From NCBI GenBank assembly GCA_029077825.1, contig JAQNCT010000024.1, positions 1 to 32,195 on the forward strand: 32,195 nucleotides of DNA, read 5' to 3'. Shown one piece after another: positions 23,194-32,131 of this stretch. This DNA is from Acidocella sp. Lineage in GTDB: Bacteria > Pseudomonadota > Alphaproteobacteria > Acetobacterales > Acetobacteraceae. The notes beneath the pieces are model-generated. The model was not told the DNA's origin and ran no database searches. It worked only from the letters and a program-made list of their open reading frames with translations. Position numbers and translations under genes: made by a program. The stretch's first letter is position 1. Each line of letters begins with the position of its first letter.

Positions 23194-24140
23194 GCCGGAA
23201 TGGTCACCGCATAGGCGGAAACGTCACCTTTGTGTTTGATCAGACCCTTGGTAAACATAAAATCCCGGTAGGTGCTATAGCGCTTTGCATCCAGATAGAA
23301 CGGGTTGGCCGCAAAATACGCAACAGTTTGGAACCATGCCGTTTTGTTTAATGTATCATTCAGGCTGGTCTGGTCGGCGATAAATTTCTCCCACATGCCT
23401 TGCGGGTCTTTGCGAAGTGCGTCGCCGCCTTGTTGCACGGCGCTCAGAAACTTCGGCAGGCGCTCATCGTTTAGGGCACCGGCGTTTGACATCATGATCA
23501 GCTCATCCGATGGCGGCACGCCGTAAGTCTCGGGCAGAAAGACCACCGGTTTGAAGCCTTTTTCCTTCAGCTCGTTTTCCTCAAAATTGCGATAGCCGCC
23601 GATCACGGCATCAACTTCCTTGGAGATAAGTGCTGTAACCAGATTGAAATTTACATTTACAAGCGTGACGTCTTGCAGTGTCAGCCCAGCCGAACCGAGC
23701 ATCGTGCTGATCAGCACATCTTCTACGCCGGCGACCGAATAACCGATTTTGCGGCCTTTAAGGTCAGCTATTTTTTTGACGCCAGACGTATCCAGCGCCA
23801 TTAAAGTGTTCAACGGCTGGTTGATCAACGTGCCGGTGCGGCGCAGAGGCAACCCCTGGTCGCAGAGCAGATAAAGCTGCGTCTGATACGATAGCGCGAT
23901 GTCAGCCTTGTTGGCGGCCACCATCCGGGGCGGAATATCAGGGTCGGTCGGTGCGATGATCTCCACGTTCAACCCTGCTGCTGCAAACGCGCCAATATAT
24001 TTGGCCACGAATAATGGCGCATGATCCGGATTGACGAACCAGTCCAGCAGCACCGTGAACTTTGGCGTGTCGGCACGGGCTTGCAGGGCAATTGGCAGGA
24101 TGGCGCTGGCGGCTAATAGAGAACGGCGGGATAAGGACAT
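23190..24140 (-). CDS. ABC transporter substrate-binding protein (ThiY/NMT1 family)
   Basis: The 316-residue protein from ATG 24140 (GGAG 7 nt upstream; 13 upstream codons rejected) starts MSLSRRSLLAASAILPIALQ. This twin-arginine-type signal predicts Tat export of the folded protein to the periplasm. FTVLLDWFVNPDHAPLFVAK near the mature N-terminus is the family hallmark of ThiY/NMT1-type proteins that bind thiamine pyrimidine (HMP) derivatives. IALSYQTQLYLL and VNVNFNLVTALISKEVDAVIGG follow. It is the first gene of the importer-deoxyribosyltransferase operon. I see no TPP riboswitch in the 258-bp leader, so the ligand may be another pyrimidine-like compound. Confidence 0.9.
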   Translation of the reverse strand: MSLSRRSLLAASAILPIALQARADTPKFTVLLDWFVNPDHAPLFVAKYIGAFAAAGLNVEIIAPTDPDIPPRMVAANKADIALSYQTQLYLLCDQGLPLRRTGTLINQPLNTLMALDTSGVKKIADLKGRKIGYSVAGVEDVLISTMLGSAGLTLQDVTLVNVNFNLVTALISKEVDAVIGGYRNFEENELKEKGFKPVVFLPETYGVPPSDELIMMSNAGALNDERLPKFLSAVQQGGDALRKDPQGMWEKFIADQTSLNDTLNKTAWFQTVAYFAANPFYLDAKRYSTYRDFMFTKGLIKHKGDVSAYAVTIPA

Positions 24141-24263
24141 TATACGCTCCGGATTTTTCCTTGACCTGACCAATGCCAAACAAGACCGGCTTCCACAAGC
24201 TTGGCCTTGGCTTGGGTGCGTTGCAGGGGCTGCCTGACGGCACCCTGATAAACTGCCTCGAAT

Positions 24264-24291
24264 TTGACTTTTTACCCAAAATGACTATGAT
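24264..24291 (+). promoter_or_regulatory. likely gyrA promoter
   Basis: TTGACT (24264-24269), a 16-bp spacer and TATGAT (24286-24291) form a near-consensus sigma-70 promoter. The leader to gyrA would be about 100 nt. The rest of the 258-bp gap (24141-24398) shows no other element I can support. Confidence 0.6.
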
Positions 24292-24398
24292 TACGGACGG
24301 TTTTAGGATATTTTCTTTAATGAATTCAGTGTGTTATGCGCCTTACGGCGACTCAATCGCCAAGCTTTGCGCCCCAACCTCTCCGAACCTGACTTAAT

Positions 24399-27152
24399 AT
24401 GAGCGATACCACAGACGAACCCGGCACCGGCCCCTTGCCACGGGGAGGCGCGGAGCCTGTCTCAATCGAGCAGGAGATGCGTAAATCCTACCTGGATTAC
24501 GCCATGTCCGTTATTGTCTCGCGAGCACTACCGGATGCCAGAGATGGGCTGAAGCCAGTGCACCGGCGGATTTTGTTTGCCATGAACGAATCTGGCAACA
24601 CGCCGGATAAACCCTACCGCAAGTCAGCGCGTATGACTGGTGAGGTGATGGGTAAATATCACCCGCATGGCGATAGCGCGATTTATCTGGCGGCCGTCCG
24701 CATGGCGCAGGATTTCTCGATGCGGTTGCCCTTGATTGATGGCCAAGGCAATTTTGGCTCGATCGATGGTGATATGCCAGCCGCCATGCGTTACACTGAA
24801 ATGCGGCTGGGCGCTGCGGCGATGTTGCTGCTGGAGGATATTGACAAGGACACGGTTGATTTTCAGCCAAATTATGATGAGAGCGAGCAGGAGCCAAAAG
24901 TTCTGCCCGCCGCGTACCCCAACCTGTTGATCAATGGCTCGAACGGCATTGCGGTGGGTATGGCCACCAACATTCCGCCGCATAACCCAACCGAGATTGT
25001 GGACGCCACGCTGGCGCTGATTGCTGACCCGGAGATTACGCTCGAAGCTTTAATGCAGATTGTGCCAGGGCCGGATTTTCCAACGGCTGGTATTATCCTC
25101 GGGCGTTCGGGTATTCGCAATGCGTTTGAGACAGGCCGAGGGTCAATTACCATTCGTGCCCGCGCGACGATTGAGCAAATTCGCAAAGACCGCGATGCGA
25201 TTATTGTCTCCGAAATTCCTTATCAGGTGAATAAGTCAGTGCTGCTGGAGCGCATTGCTGAGCTGGTGCGGGCCAAGGATATTGAAGGCATTGCTGATTT
25301 GCGCGATGAGAGCGACCGCGAGGGCATGCGCATTGTGATTGAGTTAAAGCGCGATGCGACCGGGGAGGTGGTGCTAAACCAGCTATACCGCTTCACTAAC
25401 TTGCAAACCAGCTTTGGCATTAACATGCTGGCCCTTGATAAAGGCCGGCCGCGCCAGATGGGGCTGAAGGATGCGCTGAATTGCTTTGTGGAATTCCGCG
25501 AGGAAGTGATTTTGCGGCGTGCCCGCTTTGAGCTGAACAAAGCCCGCGACCGTGCGCATCTGCTGGTGGGTCTCGCCACGGCGGTTGCGAATATTGATGA
25601 AGTCATCAGGATCATTCGCGCCAGCCCGGATGCCGCAACAGCGCGCACCGCATTGATGGACCGTGACTGGCCGGCCGAAGATGTAGCCCCGTTGCTGGCG
25701 CTGATTGATGATATTGGCAACACGATTAAAGCTGACAACACCATGCGCCTGACCGAGGCGCAGGCGCGTGGAATTTTGGAGTTGCGTCTGGCCCGTTTGA
25801 CCGGGTTGGAGCGTGAAAAAATTCAGGCTGAACTCACTGAGGTTGCAACCCGCATTGGCGAGCTTTTGCATATTATTGGCTCACGCTTGCGCCGACTTGA
25901 AGTGATGCGTGATGAGTTGTTGGCAGCGCGTGCTAAAATTGCATCACCGCGCCGTTCCACCATTGAGGATTTAGAGACCGACCAGGATGATGAAAGTCTG
26001 ATCGAGCCTGGTCAGATGGTGGTTACCCTAACGCGTGATGGTTTTATAAAACGCACCTCGTTGGAAACTTTCCGTGCTCAAAACCGTGGTGGCCGTGGCC
26101 GCTCGGCAACATCAACCCGTGGTGATGATGTGGTGACACGTAGCTTCAATGCGCATACGCATCAATTTGTGCTGTTTTTCTCATCCGGTGGTAAAGCCTT
26201 CCGCGAGAAAGTCTGGCGCTTGCCAGAGGCCACCACCATCGCCAAAGGCCGCGCTTTAATTAATTTGCTGCCTGAGCTTGGCGCGGATGAAATCACCGCG
26301 GTGTTGCCATTGCCGCAGGATGAGAGCCTGTGGGAAAATCTGCATCTGGTATTTGCCACCGCCAGTGGCGGGGTGCGGCGTAACAAGCTGGCTGATTTCC
26401 GCAATGTGCGGGCGGCTGGGTTAATCGCCATGAAGCTTGATGAGGGTGACCGTTTGATCGGCGTTGCCACCTGCCGGGATGGTGATGATGTATTCCTCGC
26501 CACCAAAGCTGGCCGCTGCATTCGCTTCCAGATCACTGACGATAATTTGCGGGTATTCTCAGGCCGCGACTCCGCCGGTGTGCGTGGCATCAAGTTGGCG
26601 AAGGACGATGAAGTCATCAGCCTTTCTGTGCTGCGCCACGTGGAAGCCACACCCGATGAGCGGGCCGCTTATTTGAAATATACCGCTGCACAGCGCCGCA
26701 ATGGCGAAGACGATGCGGTGGAAACGCCTGCGGATACTGAGGAGACGGTGGCTGATATCGCGCTTTCTGAAGCCCGGATCAGGGAGCTTGGTGACGGCGA
26801 GGAAATTCTTCTCACCGTTACCAATGCGGGCTTTGGTAAGCGATCCTCCGCCTATGAATACCGTGTTACTGGCCGGGGCGGGCAGGGCATTGCCAACATC
26901 ACTCTGAGTGCCAAACGCAACGGCACTGCGGTTGCCGCCAGCTTCCAGGTGCGTGAGGGTGATGATGTGATGCTGGTAACTGATGGCGGGCGGCTCATTC
27001 GCGTGCCGGTTGACCAGGTGCGCATCACTGGCCGCTCAGTGATGGGGGTTACGCTATTTCGCCTTGATGATGACGAGCATGTTACCAGCGTGTTTCCGGT
27101 GTTGGAGCAGGAACCAGAGGCCGGGCAAGACCAGGAGGCGGGAGATGTCTAA
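24399..27152 (+). CDS. gyrA: DNA gyrase subunit A
   Basis: The 917-residue topoisomerase II subunit cuts and passes DNA, introducing negative supercoils with GyrB. The N-terminal domain has [21 protein letters not shown], the catalytic Tyr132 in [10 protein letters not shown] and the quinolone region [17 protein letters not shown]. There Ser93 equals E. coli Ser83, but Leu97 replaces Asp87. The GyrA box appears as QNRGGRG (about residue 560), which supports gyrase over topoisomerase IV. The C-terminal beta-pinwheel follows, with an acidic tail ([15 protein letters not shown]). The linker contains an acidic insertion (about 768-790). coaD overlaps its last 8 nt. ATG 24399 has no obvious ribosome binding site. 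Confidence 0.97.
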   Translation: MSDTTDEPGTGPLPRGGAEPVSIEQEMRKSYLDYAMSVIVSRALPDARDGLKPVHRRILFAMNESGNTPDKPYRKSARMTGEVMGKYHPHGDSAIYLAAVRMAQDFSMRLPLIDGQGNFGSIDGDMPAAMRYTEMRLGAAAMLLLEDIDKDTVDFQPNYDESEQEPKVLPAAYPNLLINGSNGIAVGMATNIPPHNPTEIVDATLALIADPEITLEALMQIVPGPDFPTAGIILGRSGIRNAFETGRGSITIRARATIEQIRKDRDAIIVSEIPYQVNKSVLLERIAELVRAKDIEGIADLRDESDREGMRIVIELKRDATGEVVLNQLYRFTNLQTSFGINMLALDKGRPRQMGLKDALNCFVEFREEVILRRARFELNKARDRAHLLVGLATAVANIDEVIRIIRASPDAATARTALMDRDWPAEDVAPLLALIDDIGNTIKADNTMRLTEAQARGILELRLARLTGLEREKIQAELTEVATRIGELLHIIGSRLRRLEVMRDELLAARAKIASPRRSTIEDLETDQDDESLIEPGQMVVTLTRDGFIKRTSLETFRAQNRGGRGRSATSTRGDDVVTRSFNAHTHQFVLFFSSGGKAFREKVWRLPEATTIAKGRALINLLPELGADEITAVLPLPQDESLWENLHLVFATASGGVRRNKLADFRNVRAAGLIAMKLDEGDRLIGVATCRDGDDVFLATKAGRCIRFQITDDNLRVFSGRDSAGVRGIKLAKDDEVISLSVLRHVEATPDERAAYLKYTAAQRRNGEDDAVETPADTEETVADIALSEARIRELGDGEEILLTVTNAGFGKRSSAYEYRVTGRGGQGIANITLSAKRNGTAVAASFQVREGDDVMLVTDGGRLIRVPVDQVRITGRSVMGVTLFRLDDDEHVTSVFPVLEQEPEAGQDQEAGDV

Positions 27153-27651
27153 ACCACGCATCGGCCTTTACCCCGGCACGTTTGACCCGATCACCAACGG
27201 CCATCTGGACATCATCTGCCGTGCCGCACGGTTGGTTGATAAATTGGTGGTGGGGGTGGCGATGAACGCCGGGAAGGGGCCGATCTTCCCGATCGAGGAG
27301 CGTGCTGAGTTGGTGCGCGCTGAGGTTGAAATCATCGCTAAAAAAACCGGTACGTTGATTGAAGTGCAGCCGTTTGAAGCGCTGCTGATTTCGTTTGCCC
27401 AGCAGGTTGGGGCTAGCATGATCATCCGTGGTCTTCGCGCTGTCTCAGATTTTGATTACGAATTTCAGATGGCTGGCATGAATTATCGTCTGGAACCCGG
27501 AATCGAGACAGTGTTCCTGATGGCCAGTGAGCATCATCAGTTCATCTCATCGCGATTCGTGAAAGATATCGCCATGTTTGGCGGCGATATTTCATCCTTC
27601 GTGCCGCCGCTCACGCACGAACGCACTCTGGCCCGCCTGCTAAAGAAATAA
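27145..27651 (+). CDS. coaD: phosphopantetheine adenylyltransferase
   Basis: The 168-residue enzyme transfers AMP to 4'-phosphopantetheine, the fourth step of CoA synthesis. It shows [16 protein letters not shown] with the nucleotide-binding TNGH (17-20), [18 protein letters not shown] (93-110) and the closing [15 protein letters not shown] (134-148). ATG 27145 lies inside the last codons of gyrA in another frame. It has AGGAGG (27133-27138) 6 nt upstream, so the overlap start is well supported; the longer upstream frame is gyrA sequence. The gyrA-coaD-cyclophilin order suggests one transcript. Confidence 0.97.
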   Translation: MSKPRIGLYPGTFDPITNGHLDIICRAARLVDKLVVGVAMNAGKGPIFPIEERAELVRAEVEIIAKKTGTLIEVQPFEALLISFAQQVGASMIIRGLRAVSDFDYEFQMAGMNYRLEPGIETVFLMASEHHQFISSRFVKDIAMFGGDISSFVPPLTHERTLARLLKK

Positions 27652-27662
27652 GGAGACCAACC

Positions 27663-28217
27663 ATGCTTAAACGCCGCACCCTTATCAGCACCGCCGCTGC
27701 AACCCCTTTCATCACGGAAGCCCTCATGACCGACACCGCCCAAGCCGCCGACCTTTCCAACACTGTGCTGATGCAGCTCAAATACGGCACAGTGACCATT
27801 CAGCTCCGGCCCGACCTGGCGCCGAAGGCCGCCGCGCAGATTAAAACCCTCACCGCGCAGGGTTTTTATGATGGCTGCCAGTTTTTCCGCGTTATCGCCG
27901 GTTTCATGGCCCAGACGGGTGACCGTACCAACACCGGCACGCAAGGCTCATCATTGCATGATTTACCGGCTGAATTCACCAGCGATGCCAGCTTCCTCAC
28001 CGGTGCCGTGGGTATGGCCCGCACGCAGGACCCGAACTCCGCCAACAGCCAATTTTTCATCTGCTTTGCCCCAGCCACCTTCCTGGACGGCCAATACACC
28101 ATCGTCGGCCAGGTCACGGCGGGCATGGATGCTGTGCAGCAGATTAAAAAAGGCGACCCGCAAAGTGGCCGCGTGATTGACCCAGATAGCATCATTAAAA
28201 TGACCATGGCAGGATAA
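27663..28217 (+). CDS. exported peptidyl-prolyl cis-trans isomerase (cyclophilin)
   Basis: The 184-residue protein has a 30-residue N-terminal export signal (MLKRRTLISTAAATPFI, ending AQAADL) with a twin-arginine-like start. The cyclophilin domain follows: KYGTVTIQLRPDLAPKAAAQIKTL, GCQFFRVIAGFMAQTGDRT with the catalytic Arg and the F/M/Q substrate pocket, and MARTQDPNSANSQFFIC. It speeds proline isomerisation of proteins in the periplasm. The ribosome binding site AAGGAGA precedes the ATG, 11 bp after coaD. The usual Trp (cyclosporin binding) is not present, as in most bacterial forms. Confidence 0.92.
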   Translation: MLKRRTLISTAAATPFITEALMTDTAQAADLSNTVLMQLKYGTVTIQLRPDLAPKAAAQIKTLTAQGFYDGCQFFRVIAGFMAQTGDRTNTGTQGSSLHDLPAEFTSDASFLTGAVGMARTQDPNSANSQFFICFAPATFLDGQYTIVGQVTAGMDAVQQIKKGDPQSGRVIDPDSIIKMTMAG

Positions 28218-28230
28218 GCGCCAGCACCTA

Positions 28231-28257
28231 TTGACGAAACGGGGATAATTCTATTTG
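28231..28257 (+). promoter_or_regulatory. possible tRNA-Lys promoter
   Basis: TTGACG (28231-28236) and TATTTG (28252-28257) are 15 bp apart, ending 12 bp before the tRNA 5' end. The spacing is short but the position is right. Confidence 0.3.
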
Positions 28258-28269
28258 TCACCCCCAGGA

Positions 28270-28344
28270 GAGCCTGTAGCTCAGTGGTAGAGCATTCGAC
28301 TTTTAATCGAATGGCCGTGGGTTCGACCCCCACCGGGCTCACCA
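28270..28344 (+). tRNA. tRNA-Lys (anticodon UUU)
   Basis: The acceptor GAGCCTG (28270-28276) pairs with CGGGCTC (28334-28340). The anticodon stem TTCGA/TCGAA encloses CTTTTAA, anticodon TTT. The T-arm is GGGTTCGACCCC, with encoded CCA at 28342-28344. The length is 75 nt. Confidence 0.97.
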
Positions 28345-28367
28345 ATATTTTTAGTCGTTGAGACTGT

Positions 28368-28394
28368 AAAATGCCCGCATCAGCGGGCATTTTT
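28368..28394 (+). terminator. Rho-independent terminator after tRNA-Lys
   Basis: AAAATGCCCGC (28368-28378) pairs with GCGGGCATTTT (28383-28393) around the tetraloop ATCA, followed by T. It separates tRNA-Lys from the alcohol dehydrogenase gene. Confidence 0.9.
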
Positions 28395-28439
28395 GTAACC
28401 GGTATGCTAAACCAGCTAAAACATCAGGCGGAAACTCCC

Positions 28440-29603
28440 ATGGACCTTATCAGCTTCCAATCCCCCCGCATTATTGAAATCGGCGCCGGCACAGTTGCCA
28501 AAGCAGCTGCCCTGCTGGCCAGGCTGGGCTTGTCCTACCCGTTGATTGTGTCTGACCCATTCATGGTATCCTCTGGAATGATCAACCGCCTGACCGGCCC
28601 GCTTACCGAGGCTGGCGTTACGTTTGGTATTTTCAGCGACACAATTCCTGAGCCAACTGATGTAATTATTGATACCGGTGTGGCCCGCATGGCAGAGGCA
28701 AAATATGACTGTTTGATCGCCTTTGGTGGCGGCTCACCGATGGATACCGCCAAAGCCATGACGATTCTGGCAGCCGGCGGCGGCAAAATGCGTGACTACA
28801 AGGTTCCCGCCGCGGCGGATGTGGCGGCACTGCCCCTGATAGCCATTCCCACCACCGCAGGAACGGGGAGTGAGTGCACCCGCTTTACCATTATCACCGA
28901 CCATGAGCGTGACGAAAAAATGCTGATCGCGGGTTTGGGTGCGCTGCCGCTGGCCGCCATCGTGGATTATGAGCTTACGTTCTCGGTGCCGCCGCGCATC
29001 ACCGCTGACACCGGGGTTGATAGCTTTACCCATGCTTTGGAGGCTTTTGTCTCACGCCGGGCCACACCGTTTTCCGACGCGCTGGCCATCTCGGCCATGT
29101 GCCTGATCGGTGCCAATTTGCGCAAAGCCTTCCATGAGCCAAACAACGCTGAGGCCCGCGCCGCCATGATGCTGGGCGCCACCCAAGCCGGGCTGGCATT
29201 TTCAAACGCGTCGGTCGCGCTGGTGCATGGCATGTCTCGCCCCATTGGTGCGCATTTCCATGTGCCGCATGGGCTCTCCAATGCCATGTTGCTTCCTGCT
29301 GTCACCCGCTTCTCGTTGAATGATGCGTTGCCGCGCTACGCTGAGGCATCACGCCTTGCTGGTTTTGCAACAGCTGATGATGCTGACCAGCTGGCGGGTG
29401 CCAAGTTGGTCAATGGGTTGGATGAGTTGAATGCCGAATTAGGCGTTCCCACACCTGGTAATTTCGGCATCAGCGCGGCTGCCTGGCACGCCAAAAAATC
29501 CCTGATGGCCGAGCAAGCCCTGGCCTCTGGCAGCCCCGGCAACAACCCGCGCATTCCCACCCATGCCGAGATCGTCGCACTGTATGATATTGTATATGGC
29601 TAA
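28440..29603 (+). CDS. iron-containing alcohol dehydrogenase
   Basis: The 387-residue group III NAD(P)-dependent dehydrogenase has GGGSPMD (96-102) in the nucleotide-binding domain and PTTAGTGSECTRF. Metal ligands are Asp194 and His198 (DTGVDSFTHALEAF), His263 (LVHGMSRPIG) and His277 (HFHVPHGLSNAMLLP). All four ligands are present, so it should be active. Members oxidise or reduce short alcohols and aldehydes (1,3-propanediol, lactaldehyde, 4-hydroxybutyrate, and others); the substrate cannot be assigned. I start at ATG 28440 because the frame upstream runs through the tRNA terminator. It appears monocistronic. Confidence 0.9.
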   Translation: MDLISFQSPRIIEIGAGTVAKAAALLARLGLSYPLIVSDPFMVSSGMINRLTGPLTEAGVTFGIFSDTIPEPTDVIIDTGVARMAEAKYDCLIAFGGGSPMDTAKAMTILAAGGGKMRDYKVPAAADVAALPLIAIPTTAGTGSECTRFTIITDHERDEKMLIAGLGALPLAAIVDYELTFSVPPRITADTGVDSFTHALEAFVSRRATPFSDALAISAMCLIGANLRKAFHEPNNAEARAAMMLGATQAGLAFSNASVALVHGMSRPIGAHFHVPHGLSNAMLLPAVTRFSLNDALPRYAEASRLAGFATADDADQLAGAKLVNGLDELNAELGVPTPGNFGISAAAWHAKKSLMAEQALASGSPGNNPRIPTHAEIVALYDIVYG

Positions 29604-29606
29604 CAG

Positions 29607-30401
29607 CTAAGTCTCAAACAGCAGTCTCAGAGCTACCAGGAACAATACCAGGGCCAGCACGGGCCGCAGCAGGCCATCAGGGATAAATTGAGTGGACATG
29701 CTGCCAATAATGATGCCGGGGATTGACCCGCACAGCAGTGCTATCAGGATGGCAAAATTCACGCCGCCAAGCCACCAATGGCCGATGCCCGCAACCAGGG
29801 TAAGTGGCACGGCGTGCGCAATATCGGCGGCGATGATTTTAGCGGTGCTCAGCCGCGGGTAGAGAAACATCAGCGCGGTCGTGCCCAAAGCCCCGGCACC
29901 CACTGAGGAAATTGAAACAAGCACGCCGATGATGATGCCGGTGATGATGGTAAGCACGAGAGAGGAATGCTGGCCAAAATCCGGATTCCGGCGAATCGCG
30001 AGCGCCAGAATTTGCTTTTTAAATACCAAAGTGGCGGCGGTGATGATCAGTGCGGCACCAAGCACCAGCGAGATCAGCCGGGCAGCGCTTGTGCCAGTAT
30101 CACCGCAATACCCCATGGCCAGAATGGTCAAAATAGTGGCCGGCATACTGCCAGTTGCCAGCCGACCAACAATCCGCCAGTCAATTCTGCGGTTAAAACC
30201 ATTAACCCCGGTGCCCACTGATTTGGTGATCGCGGCATATAGCAGGTCAGTACCCACGGCGGTGGCGGGCTGAATACCAAGAACCAGGATGAGCAGCGGG
30301 GTCATGAGCGACCCACCACCCACGCCGGTCAGGCCAACCAATAATCCCACACAAAGGCCGGAAACGACATAAAGCGGGTTGATGACCCCCAGTAAATGCA
30401 T
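29607..30401 (-). CDS. TauE/SafE family sulfite/anion exporter
   Basis: The 264-residue membrane protein has about eight hydrophobic helices. It carries the TauE/SafE repeat signature twice: GLLVGLTGVGGGSLMTPLL near the N-terminus and GVLVSISSVGAGALGTTALM in the second half. The family exports sulfite, sulfoacetate or related anions. I choose ATG 30401 with AAGGAG upstream; the frame extends 22 codons further but those residues are basic and non-membrane. It is convergent with the dehydrogenase gene (3 bp between stops) and divergent from gph. No sulfonate-degradation genes are beside it, so its substrate is open. Confidence 0.92.
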   Translation of the reverse strand: MHLLGVINPLYVVSGLCVGLLVGLTGVGGGSLMTPLLILVLGIQPATAVGTDLLYAAITKSVGTGVNGFNRRIDWRIVGRLATGSMPATILTILAMGYCGDTGTSAARLISLVLGAALIITAATLVFKKQILALAIRRNPDFGQHSSLVLTIITGIIIGVLVSISSVGAGALGTTALMFLYPRLSTAKIIAADIAHAVPLTLVAGIGHWWLGGVNFAILIALLCGSIPGIIIGSMSTQFIPDGLLRPVLALVLFLVALRLLFET

Positions 30402-30643
30402 GGTGCTGCTCCTTCTGCCGGCCGCCACCGTGTTGCACCGGCACGCGGCCAAACGGCCAACGGACAATTAGGCTCTGACGGATAACTGTTTTCACATAGA
30501 AGTGATGCTGCTTTGCGGTAAAGCCTTTTAACTAAGCCCACGCCTCAAACCGCACCATACGGCGCAGCACAACATAGCATCAGGGCAGAGACAACCTTTA
30601 TAAAACCCGATAGTGCTAGCCGTCTAACCTTAAAAAAGGCTGA

Positions 30644-31276
30644 ATGATGCGGGCGGTAGTTTTTGATCTGGATGGAACTTTAATTGATTCGCTGCCGGAT
30701 ATTGCGGCGGCGGCCAATTATGTGCTGGCGGGCCGAGGCTTGCCCCCGCTGCCAGCAGAGCAGGTGCGGTTCATGATCGGTGACGGTGCTCGAGTGCTGG
30801 TTGACCGGGCTTTTGCCGCCCATAATGAAACCGCTGGCGAACCTGAGTATCATCAGTTCGAGGCATGGTACACGGCTCATGCTTCTGACCTTACGGTGGC
30901 TTACCCTGGCATTGCCGAAACTTTGCAGCATTTGCACGCGGCGGGCCACAAACTGGCGGTGTGCACCAACAAGCCAAAGGACGCCACGCGGGAGATATTG
31001 TCAGCCCTGAAGCTGAAGCATTATTTCAGCGCTGTGATTGGCGGCAATTCCACCCCCTACCGCAAACCAGACCCCCGCCACTTAGCCGCCACGCTGGCCG
31101 CCTTGGGCGAGGATGATGCGGTAATGATCGGTGACCATCATAACGACATCGCCGCCGCCGCCGGGCTTGGAATCCCTGCGATATTCGCAGCCTGGGGCTA
31201 CGGCCACACCGACCACAAGCCGGTGGCACAAACCGCTTTTGAAATTCCAGCGCTGGTGGAGGGGTTGGTGGGGTGA
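30644..31276 (+). CDS. gph: phosphoglycolate phosphatase (HAD family)
   Basis: The 210-residue HAD hydrolase has FDLDGTLIDS (Asp8 nucleophile, Asp10), the alpha-helical cap LPDIAAAANYVLAGRGLPPLP, VCTNKPKD (motif II, Thr108), YRKPDP (motif III, Lys141) and MIGDHHNDIAAA (motif IV, Asp164 and Asp168). This matches Gph, which removes phosphate from 2-phosphoglycolate, a by-product of DNA repair or of Rubisco. Its product glycolate is the substrate of the GlcDEF complex at 13.2-17.1 kb. A second ATG follows directly, so the start is certain only to one codon. The 242-bp gap before it shows no confident promoter. Confidence 0.88.
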   Translation: MMRAVVFDLDGTLIDSLPDIAAAANYVLAGRGLPPLPAEQVRFMIGDGARVLVDRAFAAHNETAGEPEYHQFEAWYTAHASDLTVAYPGIAETLQHLHAAGHKLAVCTNKPKDATREILSALKLKHYFSAVIGGNSTPYRKPDPRHLAATLAALGEDDAVMIGDHHNDIAAAAGLGIPAIFAAWGYGHTDHKPVAQTAFEIPALVEGLVG

Positions 31277-31740
31277 TGGGTGGTGGGGCGTTTTTTTTGT
31301 GTTTAACAGTCCGCTTACGCCATTAGAAATAAGAATAGCTGTGTTTGGATTATAGTGAGGTTGGGCCTGGAGGGGAACAGCCGGTTTCAGGTATCAAGTT
31401 CGGAAAAGCGGTCATTGCCGAGGCAACCCAGAATTCGTAGAATGGGTAAGCGTAGCGTTACCCATCAATCAGGATACGGCACGAAAGCGATGGGTAGCGC
31501 TACGCTTATCCATCCTACGCTTGCTACTGCCATTGGCAACCATCGGTCGCCGCCTTGGCCATGCGCGAGTTGCAGCAAGTCACGGGTGAAGCGTAAGCGG
31601 TGCCCAGCGAACATTCAGCGAGCTTCAATGACTTATCCACTTCTAAGTGCAGCCAACCCGCTTTGAGAAGTTCGCGACAAAGACCGCAGCCGCATGGGGC
31701 CAGTGAAAATCTGCCCTGGGAATCGAACTGGAGAACACAA
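31277..31740. other. 464-bp gap without a recognisable gene
   Basis: The region after gph begins with a T8 run (31291-31298) without a strong stem. It contains the inverted repeat at 31436-31519, and its short ORFs have no sensible start or family. The first ~160 bp are AT-rich and the rest is more GC-rich, so the region looks composite. Confidence 0.5.
31436..31519. repeat. REP-like inverted repeat
   Basis: A 31-bp arm (31436-31466) and its near-complement (31489-31519, 28 of 31 positions matching) flank a 22-bp spacer. Each arm is itself nearly palindromic (GGGTAAGCGTAGCGTTACCC), so nested hairpins are possible. This GGGTAAGCG...TTACCC style is a recurrent type of interspersed repeat in proteobacteria. 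Confidence 0.75.
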
Positions 31741-32127
31741 ATGTCGAATCAAAAATATTCAGCCTTCCAACCTGCCAAACCCTACTTTGACCTGGTCCGG
31801 GGCGCTCTGGGCGACCTTGTCGATGGTGAGCACTTTTTTGACATCGTCACCGAGGACACCATCTACGAGGTTCTCTACGATCTGGGCTGGCCTCGTGTCA
31901 TCCAAGGGCGAACCGACTTGATGGCGGCGTTCAGGGGTTATGTCGACCACATCGCGCTTCAATCCGCTGACAATTTGATTACCCATAAGACGGACGATGG
32001 CTGTGTCATCGAATACGAGGTTAATGGAACCATCCTTTCCACAGGTGCGAAATACAACAACCGGTTCTGCTCCATCATCAAGATCGAAAACCGAAAGATT
32101 GTCCACTGGAGGGACTACATGGACTGA
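31741..32127 (+). CDS. SnoaL-like / NTF2-fold protein
   Basis: The 128-residue protein looks like an NTF2-like (SnoaL-like) cone-fold protein. A helical start (PYFDLVRGALGDLVDGEHFFDIV) is followed by YEVLYDLGWPRVIQGRTDLMAAFRGYVDHI and a beta-rich half VIEYEVNGTILSTGAKYNNRFCSIIKIENRKIVHWRDYMD, which ends in the usual hydrophobic WRDY strand. Members include isomerases, polyketide cyclases and dehydratases, often with unknown substrates. ATG 31741 has GGAG 8 nt upstream; the frame extends upstream without a family match. It is flanked by a REP-like repeat and a possible IS end, so it is probably accessory. Confidence 0.75.
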   Translation: MSNQKYSAFQPAKPYFDLVRGALGDLVDGEHFFDIVTEDTIYEVLYDLGWPRVIQGRTDLMAAFRGYVDHIALQSADNLITHKTDDGCVIEYEVNGTILSTGAKYNNRFCSIIKIENRKIVHWRDYMD

Positions 32128-32131
32128 GGTG

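Noticed and set aside
24173-24397. 74-codon ORF just before gyrA
   Set aside because: It overlaps the gyrA promoter and the importer leader, has no clear ribosome binding site, and the protein looks random.
24141-24398. TPP riboswitch upstream of the ThiY-like gene
   Set aside because: I searched the minus-strand leader for the CTGAGA and ACCTGA-type blocks in the right order and did not find them.
25223-26650. Antisense ORFs inside gyrA
   Set aside because: They are Ser/Arg-rich shadows of conserved gyrase sequence with no ribosome binding sites.
28371-28439. Upstream start of the alcohol dehydrogenase
   Set aside because: The first ATG lies in the terminator hairpin following tRNA-Lys; homologues begin near 28440.
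31355-31666. ORF across the gap after gph
   Set aside because: It runs through the inverted repeat, has no ribosome binding site and no recognisable domain.
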